64,000 bases of DNA, taken from contig WGLP01000010.1 of the NCBI GenBank assembly GCA_016125505.1, positions 62,001 to 126,000 of the forward strand, in the 5' to 3' direction. Of the stretch, positions 53,111-62,225 are shown one piece after another. Positions within the stretch are counted from its first letter, which is position 1, and the number at the start of each line of letters is the position of its first letter. The position numbers and the translations under genes were made by a program. A model generated the notes under the pieces. It worked only from the letters and a program-made list of their open reading frames with translations. It was not told the DNA's origin and did not search any database. This stretch comes from Gammaproteobacteria bacterium. GTDB lineage: Bacteria; Pseudomonadota; Gammaproteobacteria; UBA6429; Thiohalophilaceae.

Positions 53111-53680
53111 ATGAATCGCGCGTTCGCCCTCGACTCTAATCGCTAGCTCGCCCCGGCAATAACCCATCACCTGAGGAGGCGCGAATTAGCCACATTCGCA
53201 ACGCAGCCCTGCTCTAATGCTGCCCGTGTCCATTAAGAAAAGGGTTATCAAGCAACTCCAGTAACATGCTGTTCTCCCTGGACGTATGCTTTTACCGATG
53301 CCAGAAATGACCACTGAATAATTGTTACGTTCGCGCAAACGCCTTCACATTATCGCTATTTCCTTTATTCCGTTGTCTACGATTGAAGCACTCTCGAATA
53401 AATTCGCTTTGTTGACTTGCCAGTCCAGGAATATACCCACTCCAGAAACCTGATTTGTTGATGCACCTGGCGGCTTACCTATTGATTTTTATCATGTTCT
53501 CGGCCTGTTGGCCCAGAACCCGCGCAAACTGTGGAGACTATCCGACAGCTTCTCTCCCAGCAGGATTTATTTGTGCACTACCACAGTATTCCGGCAACTG
53601 ACCAGAATCTCTTCAGCTAGCCCCCCCGTCCACGCTCTGCTTGGAAACATGGACTGGCGTGGTGCTATCGCCAAATAGAA
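53111..53680 (+). pseudogene. Decayed copy of the ATP-grasp gene at 56316
   Basis: The DNA aligns with the intact ATP-grasp gene in several blocks. 53111-53180 matches 56316-56385 without gaps; 53284-53470 matches 56539-56725 without gaps, including ATTGAAGC and TCGAATAAAT; another block at about 53560-53610 and one near 53630-53670 (ACTGG, TATCGCC) correspond to later parts. Spacing shows deletions of about 50 and 180 bp. In-frame stops (first TAG at codon 12) and the deletions destroy the reading frame. The last third of the gene is not recognisable. Confidence 0.85.
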
Positions 53681-54082
53681 TGGAGGCCTTCAGCCATAGC
53701 TTTTCCCCAAACAGACCGCATCGGCTAACAACTATATATCCAGTTACTTGACCCAGAGAGGATTGTACGATATTTAGTCACACCTGATTTGCACAGAAAA
53801 CTGGCCAAGTTTTGGCCATGCCTATACCATTATGCAGTGCCACATGACACTGATCTATCACATCAATCCCGACAGATCATTCATGTTAAGCAAGCCGAAG
53901 CTGATACCATATCGCTTAAGAGACTTATCAGCCGTATAAGTGCGAGCTATGGTGATACAAAAGTGCTGGACAAATAACGATACGGCATTTGTTACAGCAT
54001 ACTGCGTATCTACTTTTCCAGACGAGAAATAATTGCTTGATATCAGCGCAATCCAAAATTATAAACTCGATAATTTAATAAA
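53681..54082. other. Gene-free region after the ATP-grasp remnant
   Basis: These 400 bp have no gene I can support. A 62-codon open frame at 53789-53977 has no ribosome site. The stretch may be the unrecognisable rest of the pseudogene or other debris. The palindrome TGGCCAAGTTTTGGCCA lies at about 53802-53818. The last 60 bp must carry the promoter of the acyltransferase gene. Confidence 0.45.
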
Positions 54083-55117
54083 ATGAGTAAAAGAGAAATT
54101 CGATTAAGCGAACTTGATGCATTCCGCGGATTAGCTGCACTGTCAGTCGTTTTATTCCACTATACAACTTTATATAACGAAAGAATTGGCTATGACGCCA
54201 AATTACCTTTCTACTTTCCCTATGGAGGATACGGCGTCAACCTTTTTTTTATGATCAGCGGCTTCGTGATATTTCTGACATTGAAGCGCTGCCGTCACCA
54301 TACAGATTTTATTGTTTCAAGATTTAGCCGTATTTATCCATCATACTGGCTTGCCGTTATCTTTACAGCGACAGTTGTGAACGCTTACACGCTAACGTCT
54401 CTGCATCGTACCACATCAGAAATCGCCCTGAATTTAACGATGTTACAGGGCTATACAGAAGTCAGGCATGTTGATGGCGTTTACTGGACATTATCGTATG
54501 AATTATTATTTTATACGTTTATGTATTTAATCTACCGTTTTAAATTCCTGAATCGTATTACATCGATCATTTTTATATGGCTGAGCCTGCAACTTGCAAG
54601 CATTTTGATCGAACGGTATACCGGCTGGTTTCCATGGAAAATTACTTTATTTTTTATTTTAGGATATATTCACTTATTTGCGGCAGGAATTTTATTTCTT
54701 AAATTGTACGAAGGTGAGAAAAACAACTCCATTTATCTACTTCTGCTGTATTGTTTATTAATACAATGGGTAAAAGGCGATAACATCGAATCAATTTTCG
54801 TTTCAGCATTTTTTGTCCTTTTCATGTTTTTTGTGAATGGCTGGGTAAAATTTATCGCAATACGTCCACTGTTATTTCTGGGTGCAATATCATATCCACT
54901 ATATTTAATTCACCAGAATATTGGATACGTGTTGATTAATGCATTACAAAAAAATCACTTATCTGCAGTCTCATCAATGACTATAACCCTGATTACCATA
55001 CTACTCGCATCAACAGTAATTACTTATTACATTGAAAAACCGAGCATGAAATACCTGAGAATTCGTTTACATAATCTGCTTAATAAAGAAACCACTGGCG
55101 CAAAAGAACAAGGGTGA
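54083..55117 (+). CDS. Acyltransferase 3 family membrane protein (OafA-like)
   Basis: The 344-residue protein has about ten membrane segments and the family motifs LDAFRGLAALSVVLFHY near the start (catalytic histidine), GYGVNLFFMISGFVIF, and SRIYPSYWLAV with the conserved arginine. It should transfer an acetyl or other acyl group to a sugar of the polysaccharide. It begins after the pseudogene region and is A+T-rich. A second, different acyltransferase gene follows 119 bp later. Confidence 0.9.
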   Translation: MSKREIRLSELDAFRGLAALSVVLFHYTTLYNERIGYDAKLPFYFPYGGYGVNLFFMISGFVIFLTLKRCRHHTDFIVSRFSRIYPSYWLAVIFTATVVNAYTLTSLHRTTSEIALNLTMLQGYTEVRHVDGVYWTLSYELLFYTFMYLIYRFKFLNRITSIIFIWLSLQLASILIERYTGWFPWKITLFFILGYIHLFAAGILFLKLYEGEKNNSIYLLLLYCLLIQWVKGDNIESIFVSAFFVLFMFFVNGWVKFIAIRPLLFLGAISYPLYLIHQNIGYVLINALQKNHLSAVSSMTITLITILLASTVITYYIEKPSMKYLRIRLHNLLNKETTGAKEQG

Positions 55118-55236
55118 TTTAATCATCGGAAAAACCTGTCGACACATCGCAACGCTATCATGATGCCGAATACAAAATTAAGAGCCTATTTCTAATCCAT
55201 GCATTCTAGTCAACTTATTAACCACTTAGCGTCAGA

Positions 55237-56319
55237 ATGAACCGTTTTACTTTAATCGACGGCCTGCGTGGTATAGCCGCATTTATGGTAGCAGCTGGCC
55301 ACCTCTACGGCGCCATTTCCCCCGCAATCGGAAACAGACTACCTGCAGTGACGGGAGAATTCTTCGACCTTGGGCGTTTCGGGGTCGAAATATTTTTTGT
55401 CATCAGTGGATTCGTCATTGCGTACAGCGTAAGAGACGGGACATTCACGCCAAACTATCTTGGCAAGTTCATTTTGCGTCGTTTCATCAGATTGGACCCG
55501 GCCTACTGGGTAATTATCATCGCGGAACTAATATTAATTCGCATCAGCCTTTATTTTTATCCGGACCTTAACACGCATATCCCCGGCATCAAGCAAATTG
55601 CCGCTCATTTTCTTTATCTGCAGGATTTATTAGGCCTTGGTAATATTTTGCCCGTTTTCTGGACGTTGTGTTATGAAGTACAGTTTTATTTAATTTTTGT
55701 CGGAGCCCTTGTCCTCTTTAACGTAACCCAAACACGCTACAATTCCTCAAAGATTCTGTTTGGTGTATTAGCAACAGCCGCATACATATATTCCGTCGGC
55801 GCATATTTACAGGTATTACCGCATCCTCCAAACGGACTTTTCATAGACAGGTGGTTCCAGTTTTTCCTGGGGGTACTTTGTTATTGGAGTTCGAGCAATA
55901 AGGTGCCTCGCTGGCTTTTTCCATCAACTTGGGTTTTATCCTGTATATCCGTTTTCTTATTTGAGGTGAATCCATATCGATTTGAATCATCGCTGGTTGT
56001 CCTGGGTATCAGTATGCTCATTTTTATTGGCGCACAAACCAAAAACCTGGAAACCTGGCTCAACTCCCGGATCCTGCTTTTTTTTGGCACGATCTCATAT
56101 GCGTTGTATCTGATTCACCTCCCGGTCGGTTGGCGATTCATTGCATTAGCAAGAAAAGTATTTGGCGACCACATGTCACTGCTGACTTCAATTCTTGTTT
56201 ATTTCTCAGGATTACTTATCAGTATCCTTGCCGCGTGGTTACTCTACATAATCATCGAGAGGCCTTCATTACGGTTCGCTCGACGTATTAAATTACCGAA
56301 AGCTGTCACGGCATCGTGA
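55237..56319 (+). CDS. Acyltransferase 3 family membrane protein, second copy
   Basis: The 360-residue protein shares the family plan: LIDGLRGIAAFMVAAGHLYG, FGVEIFFVISGFVIAYS, RRFIRLDPAYWVIII and a C-terminal IERPSLRFARR. It is only distantly similar to the acyltransferase before it, so the two probably modify different positions. The stop overlaps the GTG of the ATP-grasp gene (GTGA), which implies coupled translation and a joint function. Confidence 0.9.
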   Translation: MNRFTLIDGLRGIAAFMVAAGHLYGAISPAIGNRLPAVTGEFFDLGRFGVEIFFVISGFVIAYSVRDGTFTPNYLGKFILRRFIRLDPAYWVIIIAELILIRISLYFYPDLNTHIPGIKQIAAHFLYLQDLLGLGNILPVFWTLCYEVQFYLIFVGALVLFNVTQTRYNSSKILFGVLATAAYIYSVGAYLQVLPHPPNGLFIDRWFQFFLGVLCYWSSSNKVPRWLFPSTWVLSCISVFLFEVNPYRFESSLVVLGISMLIFIGAQTKNLETWLNSRILLFFGTISYALYLIHLPVGWRFIALARKVFGDHMSLLTSILVYFSGLLISILAAWLLYIIIERPSLRFARRIKLPKAVTAS

Positions 56320-57485
56320 ATCGCGTACTCGTCCTCGACGCTAATCAGCGCAGCGCCCTGGCAACCACCCGCTCCCTGGGCCGCCGCGGGGTGTCCGTGT
56401 ACACGGCCGATGAGACTGCCGACGCATTGGCCGGGTGTTCGCGGTTTTCACAAGGGTATTTACCCTATCCTTCCCCCGGGGCCCAGCCGGAAGTGTTTAT
56501 CAGGCAAATCCAGCAATATGTCGCTCAACACCGCATCGGCATGGTCTTACCAATGACGGAAATGACCACCGAATTACTGCTGCGTTCGCAAACAAGCTTC
56601 CCGGATGTCGTTTTGCCCTTTGCACCGCTGCCGACCATTGAAGCCCTGTCGAATAAATCCGCCTTACTACGCTTGGCGCAGTCCTTGACTGTGCCTATCC
56701 CCGAGACCTGGTTCGTTGAAACACTTAGCGATTTGCCAGACCTGCACCAGCTGCCCTACCCCCTCGTCCTGAAACCGAGTAAATCCTGGGTTCAGGTGGA
56801 TGGGCAGTGGCAGCGCGCAGCCGTCCAGATTGCAGGCAATCCTGAAGTTGCCCAACAATTAATCGCATCGGATCCCGTCTTCCAACAGCACCCATTTATG
56901 CTGCAGCGCTGTATTCCAGGAACCGGCCAGGGTGTCTTCGCTTTGTATGACCGGGGCCAGGCCTTGGCGTTCTTCAGCCATCGTCGGCTCAGGGAAAAGC
57001 CCCCGTGGGGCGGTGTCAGCGTGCTCTCGGAGAGCATTCCGGTTGACCCAGGCCTGCTCACCCATGCACGCGCCCTGCTGGATGCTGTGAACTGGCATGG
57101 TATCGCCATGGTGGAATTTAAAGTCGCCCCGGAGGGGACGCCGTATCTTATGGAAATTAACACCCGCCTTTGGGGCTCGTTACAGCTTGCCATAGATGCA
57201 GGGGTCGATTTCCCCTGGATGCTCTACAACCTAGCCGCTGGCGCTCCTGTACCCCCCGTCACGGACTATAAATACGGCCAACGTCTACGCTGGTTGCTGG
57301 GGGATCTCGACAATCTTTATTTAACCTTCAAAGAACGCGAACTGGCCTTTTCCACCAAGTTCGCCGCACTGTTACGCTTTTGCACCCCGCACCCCCTACG
57401 TACCCGGCACGAGGTCAACCGCTGGTCTGATCTGGGCCCTTTTTGGTGGGAATTGCGCCAGTATCTACGCGATCTTCAGGCTTAG
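56316..57485 (+). CDS. ATP-grasp domain carboxylate-amine ligase-like protein
   Basis: The 389-residue protein has an N-terminal alpha/beta lobe (RVLVLDANQRSALATTRSLGRRG), the ATP-binding lysine in LVLKPSKSW, and the metal-binding end AMVEFKVAPEGTPYLMEINTRLWG with E and E-x-N. ATP-grasp enzymes join a carboxylate to an amine or thiol; in glycan loci they may attach an amino acid. The start is GTG, overlapping the acyltransferase gene. G+C content is clearly higher than in the genes to the left. The 3' end overlaps the convergent GT4 gene by 71 bp. Confidence 0.88.
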   Translation: MNRVLVLDANQRSALATTRSLGRRGVSVYTADETADALAGCSRFSQGYLPYPSPGAQPEVFIRQIQQYVAQHRIGMVLPMTEMTTELLLRSQTSFPDVVLPFAPLPTIEALSNKSALLRLAQSLTVPIPETWFVETLSDLPDLHQLPYPLVLKPSKSWVQVDGQWQRAAVQIAGNPEVAQQLIASDPVFQQHPFMLQRCIPGTGQGVFALYDRGQALAFFSHRRLREKPPWGGVSVLSESIPVDPGLLTHARALLDAVNWHGIAMVEFKVAPEGTPYLMEINTRLWGSLQLAIDAGVDFPWMLYNLAAGAPVPPVTDYKYGQRLRWLLGDLDNLYLTFKERELAFSTKFAALLRFCTPHPLRTRHEVNRWSDLGPFWWELRQYLRDLQA

Positions 57486-58581
57486 CCCGCGGGTACAAGT
57501 GCTGATAGGCCTGCAGCATGGTATCGAGGTCAAACGTGGAAACGGCGTGCGATTTGCCCTGCATCGCCAGCCGCATGGCCAACTCCTTGTCACTCGCCAG
57601 GCGTAACAGGGCATCTGCGATACCAGCAGGGTCATTTGGCTCCACCATCCAGCCTGTCTCATTGTGGCTCACAATCTCCTGTGGCCCCCCACTTTTGGTC
57701 ACCAGCACAGGCAACCCCGCCGCCATTGCCTGAATCGTCGCGATGGAGAAGCCCTCTGACACTGATGACAACAGGAAGATATCCAGATTCGCCAGAAACG
57801 CCGCGGGGTCGTCATTGAAGCCCAGAAACTGCACTGTCTCCGTCAAACCCAATTCTTCGCGCAACGCCAGTAATTTTTCTTCCAGGCCCGCTTTTCCTTG
57901 CCCGGCGATCACAAAGCGAAACGGCCTGGAGTGCGTTTTCACCAACGCTGCCGCGCGCAACAGAATGTCATAGCCCTTCGCCGGACGAATATTGCCCAAA
58001 CTGCCGACAACCACGACTTCCGGTCCCCAGCCGAAGCGTTTGCGCAAGATATCCGACTTCGGGACAGCAAACGCCTCACAGGGAATTCCGTTGTAGATGA
58101 CCTTTAGCTTCTTACCGGCAAGGGGGGTCCGTTGTAGCAGGTTCTGACGCAGGTCTTCGGACACCGCCACCACGGCTTTTGCCCCCAGGTTAATCGCGCC
58201 GAATTTGAGCCCCATGAAGCGCTCCCGGCTGGCGACATCGACGGCACCATGAAATGTGGCAATGACCGGTATCCGTGTCAGCAAACCTGCCAGCGCCGAA
58301 TACACATTCGCGCCCAAAAGATGCGACTGAATGACATCAACTCGCTCGCGTCGAATAATGTCACGCAGATTTAATAAATAGCGCCAATTGAAAGAGCCCT
58401 TGGCATCGAGCAAAATCGGTTCAACACCACGCCGACATAATTCATCATAGACCCATCCCTTGCCACGAATCACAACAACCGCGCGATATCGATCTTTGGG
58501 CAACCGCGTCGCCAGTTCGATAAACACCGTTTCCGCACCACCCGGCCCGGTTGTGTCAATCGTATGAAGAATCGTCAACAT
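57415..58581 (-). CDS. Family 4 glycosyltransferase
   Basis: The 388-residue GT-B enzyme starts MLTILHTIDTTGPGGAETVFI, has IATFHGAVDV, VGSLGNIRPAKGYDILLRAA and the EX7E site in SSVSEGFSIATIQAMAAGLPVLVTKSGG. GGATGG lies before the ATG at 58581; an open frame upstream to 58752 overlaps the divergent deacetylase gene and is not used. The last 23 codons lie in the overlap with the ATP-grasp gene. Confidence 0.9.
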   Translation of the reverse strand: MLTILHTIDTTGPGGAETVFIELATRLPKDRYRAVVVIRGKGWVYDELCRRGVEPILLDAKGSFNWRYLLNLRDIIRRERVDVIQSHLLGANVYSALAGLLTRIPVIATFHGAVDVASRERFMGLKFGAINLGAKAVVAVSEDLRQNLLQRTPLAGKKLKVIYNGIPCEAFAVPKSDILRKRFGWGPEVVVVGSLGNIRPAKGYDILLRAAALVKTHSRPFRFVIAGQGKAGLEEKLLALREELGLTETVQFLGFNDDPAAFLANLDIFLLSSVSEGFSIATIQAMAAGLPVLVTKSGGPQEIVSHNETGWMVEPNDPAGIADALLRLASDKELAMRLAMQGKSHAVSTFDLDTMLQAYQHLYPRAKPEDRVDTGAIPTKKGPDQTSG

Positions 58582-58677
58582 GAATCTACCATCCTGCTGA
58601 AGGTGTAAACCTTCAATTAAATCGCGGAAATCGGTATTATCCGGGAAAAACCGGGACCTAACCAGTTTGTATTTGTC

Positions 58678-59712
58678 ATGCCCATAGCGTCTTCCATCAA
58701 ACGTACCGTCAAACGAGGCTTGCAACACGTCGCTGCACGCTTTGGCCGGCATGTGCGGAATAACAAGGAACCGCAGTTATTGGTACTGATGTATCACCGG
58801 ATTCTACCGTGTGACGATGACCGTGCGAAGCTGGAAGAACCCGGGATGATAGTGACCCCGACAAGTTTCGAGGCACATCTCAAAACACTCTCGGAATACT
58901 TCGAATTCGTGACACTTGCCGATTGGCTGGAGCGCCGCGCCGCTGGCCTGCACTTGCCCGCCAAGGCATGCGCCATCACCTTTGATGACGGTTGGGCGGA
59001 CAATTACGAGTTCGCCTTCCCTGTATTGCGAGCACTACAGGTGCCCGCCACGATTTTTCTCGTAGCGGAAATGCTCGATACCGATGAAAAATTCTGGCCG
59101 GAGCGACTCGCCCGCCTGGTCAGTGCAGTCGCCGAGCAGGCGCCACAACAATGGTCTCATCCTGTGTTGGCGTGGCTAAAAGAGGCTCCCACAGATTACC
59201 GCTTTGACGCCTCAAGCCCCACGAGTGAACACGTCTCGCAACTGGTTGCCTATGCCAAACGTTTTACCGATGAAGAAAATCACGCGCGTCTGCAACAAGC
59301 GGAAGACAGCCTCGGATTAACCTTCGGACAAACTACGCCCGATCTGCTGAGCTGGAAACAGGTATCGGACATGCTCGATTCAGGCCTGGTGGATTTCGGC
59401 AGCCATACCTGCCGGCATATCCGGCTCAATGCCAATCTGACGCGTGCTCAGGCCAGACATGAAATCGTTGCAAGTAAACAACTGATCGAAGCAAGAACGG
59501 GACACACTGCAAAAACGTTTTGTTTTCCCAATGGCGATTATTCCGCGCAGGCGCTGGAACTGGTCAAGCAATCTTATATTGGCGCCGTCACCACTACCAG
59601 TGGCTGGAATTCTGTTGCGACCGACAAACATCTATTACAACGCATTGGGGTTCATGAAGATATCGCGGCAGATCGAACCAGCTTTCTGGCACGCATTTCC
59701 GGATGGATCTGA
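58678..59712 (+). CDS. Polysaccharide deacetylase
   Basis: The 344-residue protein has a NodB-type CE4 domain: VLMYHRI, the metal and catalytic motif [20 protein letters not shown] (about 98-117), the second motif [12 protein letters not shown] with S/H-x-x-x-H, and FCFPNGDYS. It should remove N-acetyl groups from amino sugars of the glycan. The N-terminal 30 basic residues lack a clear signal peptide. It is 8 bp before the FemAB gene. Confidence 0.9.
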   Translation: MPIASSIKRTVKRGLQHVAARFGRHVRNNKEPQLLVLMYHRILPCDDDRAKLEEPGMIVTPTSFEAHLKTLSEYFEFVTLADWLERRAAGLHLPAKACAITFDDGWADNYEFAFPVLRALQVPATIFLVAEMLDTDEKFWPERLARLVSAVAEQAPQQWSHPVLAWLKEAPTDYRFDASSPTSEHVSQLVAYAKRFTDEENHARLQQAEDSLGLTFGQTTPDLLSWKQVSDMLDSGLVDFGSHTCRHIRLNANLTRAQARHEIVASKQLIEARTGHTAKTFCFPNGDYSAQALELVKQSYIGAVTTTSGWNSVATDKHLLQRIGVHEDIAADRTSFLARISGWI

Positions 59713-59720
59713 ATTGATAC

Positions 59721-61154
59721 ATGCCTAACGACATAAAACAGACGCTTAAACACCTGCTGCAAGTTACTGACCCGGATTCACTAAAACAGCTCATGCCTGA
59801 ATGCACTGCGCAACAGGTCGCTGAACTCATACCCTTGCTACAACAACACCGCAACCTGGATGAGCAAGTGAAGCAAAGGCAGGATGTCAGTCGTGCATTA
59901 TCGCGGCAGATCGGTGAAGCCAAAAAACAAGGCTCGGCAATCGATCCCTTGTTGACTGAAATGCGTTCGAACAGCGAGGCATTAAAAAAACTGAGCGAAG
60001 ATATTCAGGTATCAGAATCGCAAATTCAGGCATGTCTGAATATTGAACCCGGTTCGACACCAACCGCCAAGCAGCCCTCAACCAAATCATCTACCGCCAG
60101 ACACTATCGCGATGCGCAGTGCGACCAACCCCTTCGTATCAGCCGACTCGAAGAAGACATTAGCCAGTGGAACCGCTATGTCGAAAACCACCCTGCTGCA
60201 ACGCTTTACCACCTGGCGCAATGGCGCGACGTTATCCGCCAATCCTTCGGCCACGAGGCTGTTTATTTATATGCGCACGATGAACACGGCCGAGTAAAAG
60301 GCGTCCTGCCATTGATCCGGCTCAAAAGCCGATTATTTGGCGATTTTCTGGTGTCCGTACCTTACTTCAACTACGGCGGCGCTATCGGTGATCACCCGGA
60401 GATTGAAAATGCGCTTATTGAGGAAGCCAATCGACACGCTGCACATCTGGGCTTGTCGCATATCGAATACCGGGATGACATCGCCAAACCCAATACTCCC
60501 GAACGTACCGACAAGGTCAATATGATTCTGTCATTACCCGGGGACGAAGACACGCTGTGGCAATCGTTCTCCCCCAAACTGCGCAGTCAGATCAAACGCC
60601 CGCAACGAGAAGATACCCGAGTGGTGCTGGGGGGCCAGGAATTACTGGACGATTTTTATCGCGTCTTTGCCCGCAATATGCGCGACCTGGGCACTCCGGT
60701 CTATGGCAAGGCCTTTTTTGCCAATATCCTGCGGACCTTTGTAGATACCGCCCGGATTCTGATCGTCTACCTGGGCAACAAACCGGTAGCGGGCGCCTTT
60801 CTAATCGGCTATAAAGAAAGACTAGAAATACCATGGGCTTCGACGGTACGGAGCGCCAACCACCTGAGCGTTAATATGCTGATGTACTGGGAGGTTTTGC
60901 GTTTCGCCATACGCCAGCACTATACCTATTTTGATTTTGGCCGGTCGAGCCTGGATTCGGGGACGTACAAGTTTAAAAAACAATGGGGGGCGCAGCCGAA
61001 GCAATTGTATTGGCACTACTGGCTGAACAATCGCGAAATGCCATCGCTCAACCCCTCCAACCCGAAATACAAATTAATGATTAATGTCTGGAAAAGAATG
61101 CCGATATGGTTAACCAAAGCGATCGGCCCGATGATTGTCAAAAACCTGCCATAA
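59721..61154 (+). CDS. FemAB-family protein with SerRS-like N-terminal coiled-coil arm
   Basis: The C-terminal part (about 140-477) is a FemAB/GNAT-type peptidyltransferase of the kind associated with exosortase A loci: LYHLAQWRDVIRQSFGHEAVYL, VPYFNYGGAIGD, FGRSSLDSGTYKFKKQWGAQP. The N-terminal about 115 residues (DVSRALSRQIGEAKKQG, IDPLLTEMRSNSEALKKLSE) look like the tRNA-binding coiled-coil arm of seryl-tRNA synthetase. FemA and FemX use aminoacyl-tRNA as donor, so the arm may bind tRNA. Length is about 130 residues more than the usual family member. Confidence 0.85.
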   Translation: MPNDIKQTLKHLLQVTDPDSLKQLMPECTAQQVAELIPLLQQHRNLDEQVKQRQDVSRALSRQIGEAKKQGSAIDPLLTEMRSNSEALKKLSEDIQVSESQIQACLNIEPGSTPTAKQPSTKSSTARHYRDAQCDQPLRISRLEEDISQWNRYVENHPAATLYHLAQWRDVIRQSFGHEAVYLYAHDEHGRVKGVLPLIRLKSRLFGDFLVSVPYFNYGGAIGDHPEIENALIEEANRHAAHLGLSHIEYRDDIAKPNTPERTDKVNMILSLPGDEDTLWQSFSPKLRSQIKRPQREDTRVVLGGQELLDDFYRVFARNMRDLGTPVYGKAFFANILRTFVDTARILIVYLGNKPVAGAFLIGYKERLEIPWASTVRSANHLSVNMLMYWEVLRFAIRQHYTYFDFGRSSLDSGTYKFKKQWGAQPKQLYWHYWLNNREMPSLNPSNPKYKLMINVWKRMPIWLTKAIGPMIVKNLP

Positions 61155-61164
61155 ATAACGCATT

Positions 61165-62208
61165 ATGCAGCCAAAAGTGAAAAGATTATTGGTGGATTTT
61201 TTCTCTTGCAGCGCATGCTCGACGCTGGCACGCAAGGTCTTTGGTCATGGCATCCCGATATTCATGCTGCATCGCATGCGCGAACATGGTGACGCAATTC
61301 CGCCGGAAGCGGCAACCTCGGATACGCATTTGCGCCGCTGTCTGACTTATCTTGTAGACAATCACTATTCTTTTCTCTCGTTGCGCGACCTCACGCATGC
61401 CCTGGCACACCAACAGCGGCTTCCGGAGAAGTGCGTGGTATTCACCATGGATGATGGTTTTGAAGATCAGGCGCGCATCGCAGCACCGATATTTGCGGAA
61501 TTCAATTGTCCGGCCACACTCTTTCTTATTACCGGCATGCTGGATCAACAACTCTGGCCATGGGACGATAAAGTCGCATTTGCCATCAACCAAACAACAG
61601 TCGCTTCGTTCAATATCGCCATTGGCGAAAATTCGTATCAATTTACGCTGAACACCGATAAAGATCGAAGAACAGCGCGCCGCAAGATCCAGGATGCCAT
61701 TAAAGCTGGCCCGTTCGATCAGCTAACCACTATCCTCGCGAATCTCGAAAAGGCTACCCAGGTAGAAATTCCTGCTTTGCCACCACCACAATACAAGCCG
61801 CTGACCTGGGAAGAAGCCCGCGGGTATGAAAAGCAAGGTATCGAATTTGCGCCACACACTATCAGCCATTCCATCCTGTCCAGGCTGGACCGGGATACAG
61901 CAAGCCGGGAAATTCTCGGTTCCTGGCAGCGAGTGCGAGAAGAGCTCTCCAATCCCTCCCCGGTTTTTTGTTACCCCACGGGTCGGTATTGTGATTTTGG
62001 GTCGCGGGAAGTGAAACTGATTCGCGAGGCCGGGCTTACGGGGGCCGTCTCAACGATTCCGGCGCAGGTCCGACCGGAGCTGGCGAATGATTATTACCGC
62101 TTTGCCTTACCGAGATACTCCCTACCCAATTCATTCAGCGACTTCAAACTCTATTGCAGCTGGGTAGAGTACGTGCGTGAACGAAACCTGCGCTATTGGC
62201 CTCGTTAA
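61165..62208 (+). CDS. Polysaccharide deacetylase
   Basis: The 347-residue protein has a CE4 domain with FTMDDGFEDQARIAAPIF (DD metal/catalytic pair), ATLFLITGMLDQ, FAPHTISHSIL (H-x3-H) and VFCYPTGRYCDFG. It is related to, but clearly different from, the deacetylase at 58678. It starts 10 bp after the FemAB gene, so deacetylase, FemAB and deacetylase are one transcript. Possibly the deacetylases free amines to which FemAB adds an amino acid; this is inference. Confidence 0.88.
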   Translation: MQPKVKRLLVDFFSCSACSTLARKVFGHGIPIFMLHRMREHGDAIPPEAATSDTHLRRCLTYLVDNHYSFLSLRDLTHALAHQQRLPEKCVVFTMDDGFEDQARIAAPIFAEFNCPATLFLITGMLDQQLWPWDDKVAFAINQTTVASFNIAIGENSYQFTLNTDKDRRTARRKIQDAIKAGPFDQLTTILANLEKATQVEIPALPPPQYKPLTWEEARGYEKQGIEFAPHTISHSILSRLDRDTASREILGSWQRVREELSNPSPVFCYPTGRYCDFGSREVKLIREAGLTGAVSTIPAQVRPELANDYYRFALPRYSLPNSFSDFKLYCSWVEYVRERNLRYWPR

Positions 62209-62225
62209 TTAAGAGTTGTTGATAC

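Noticed and set aside
53789..53977. 62-codon open frame in the gene-free region
   Set aside because: It has no ribosome site and no recognisable motif, and lies in a region of decayed sequence.
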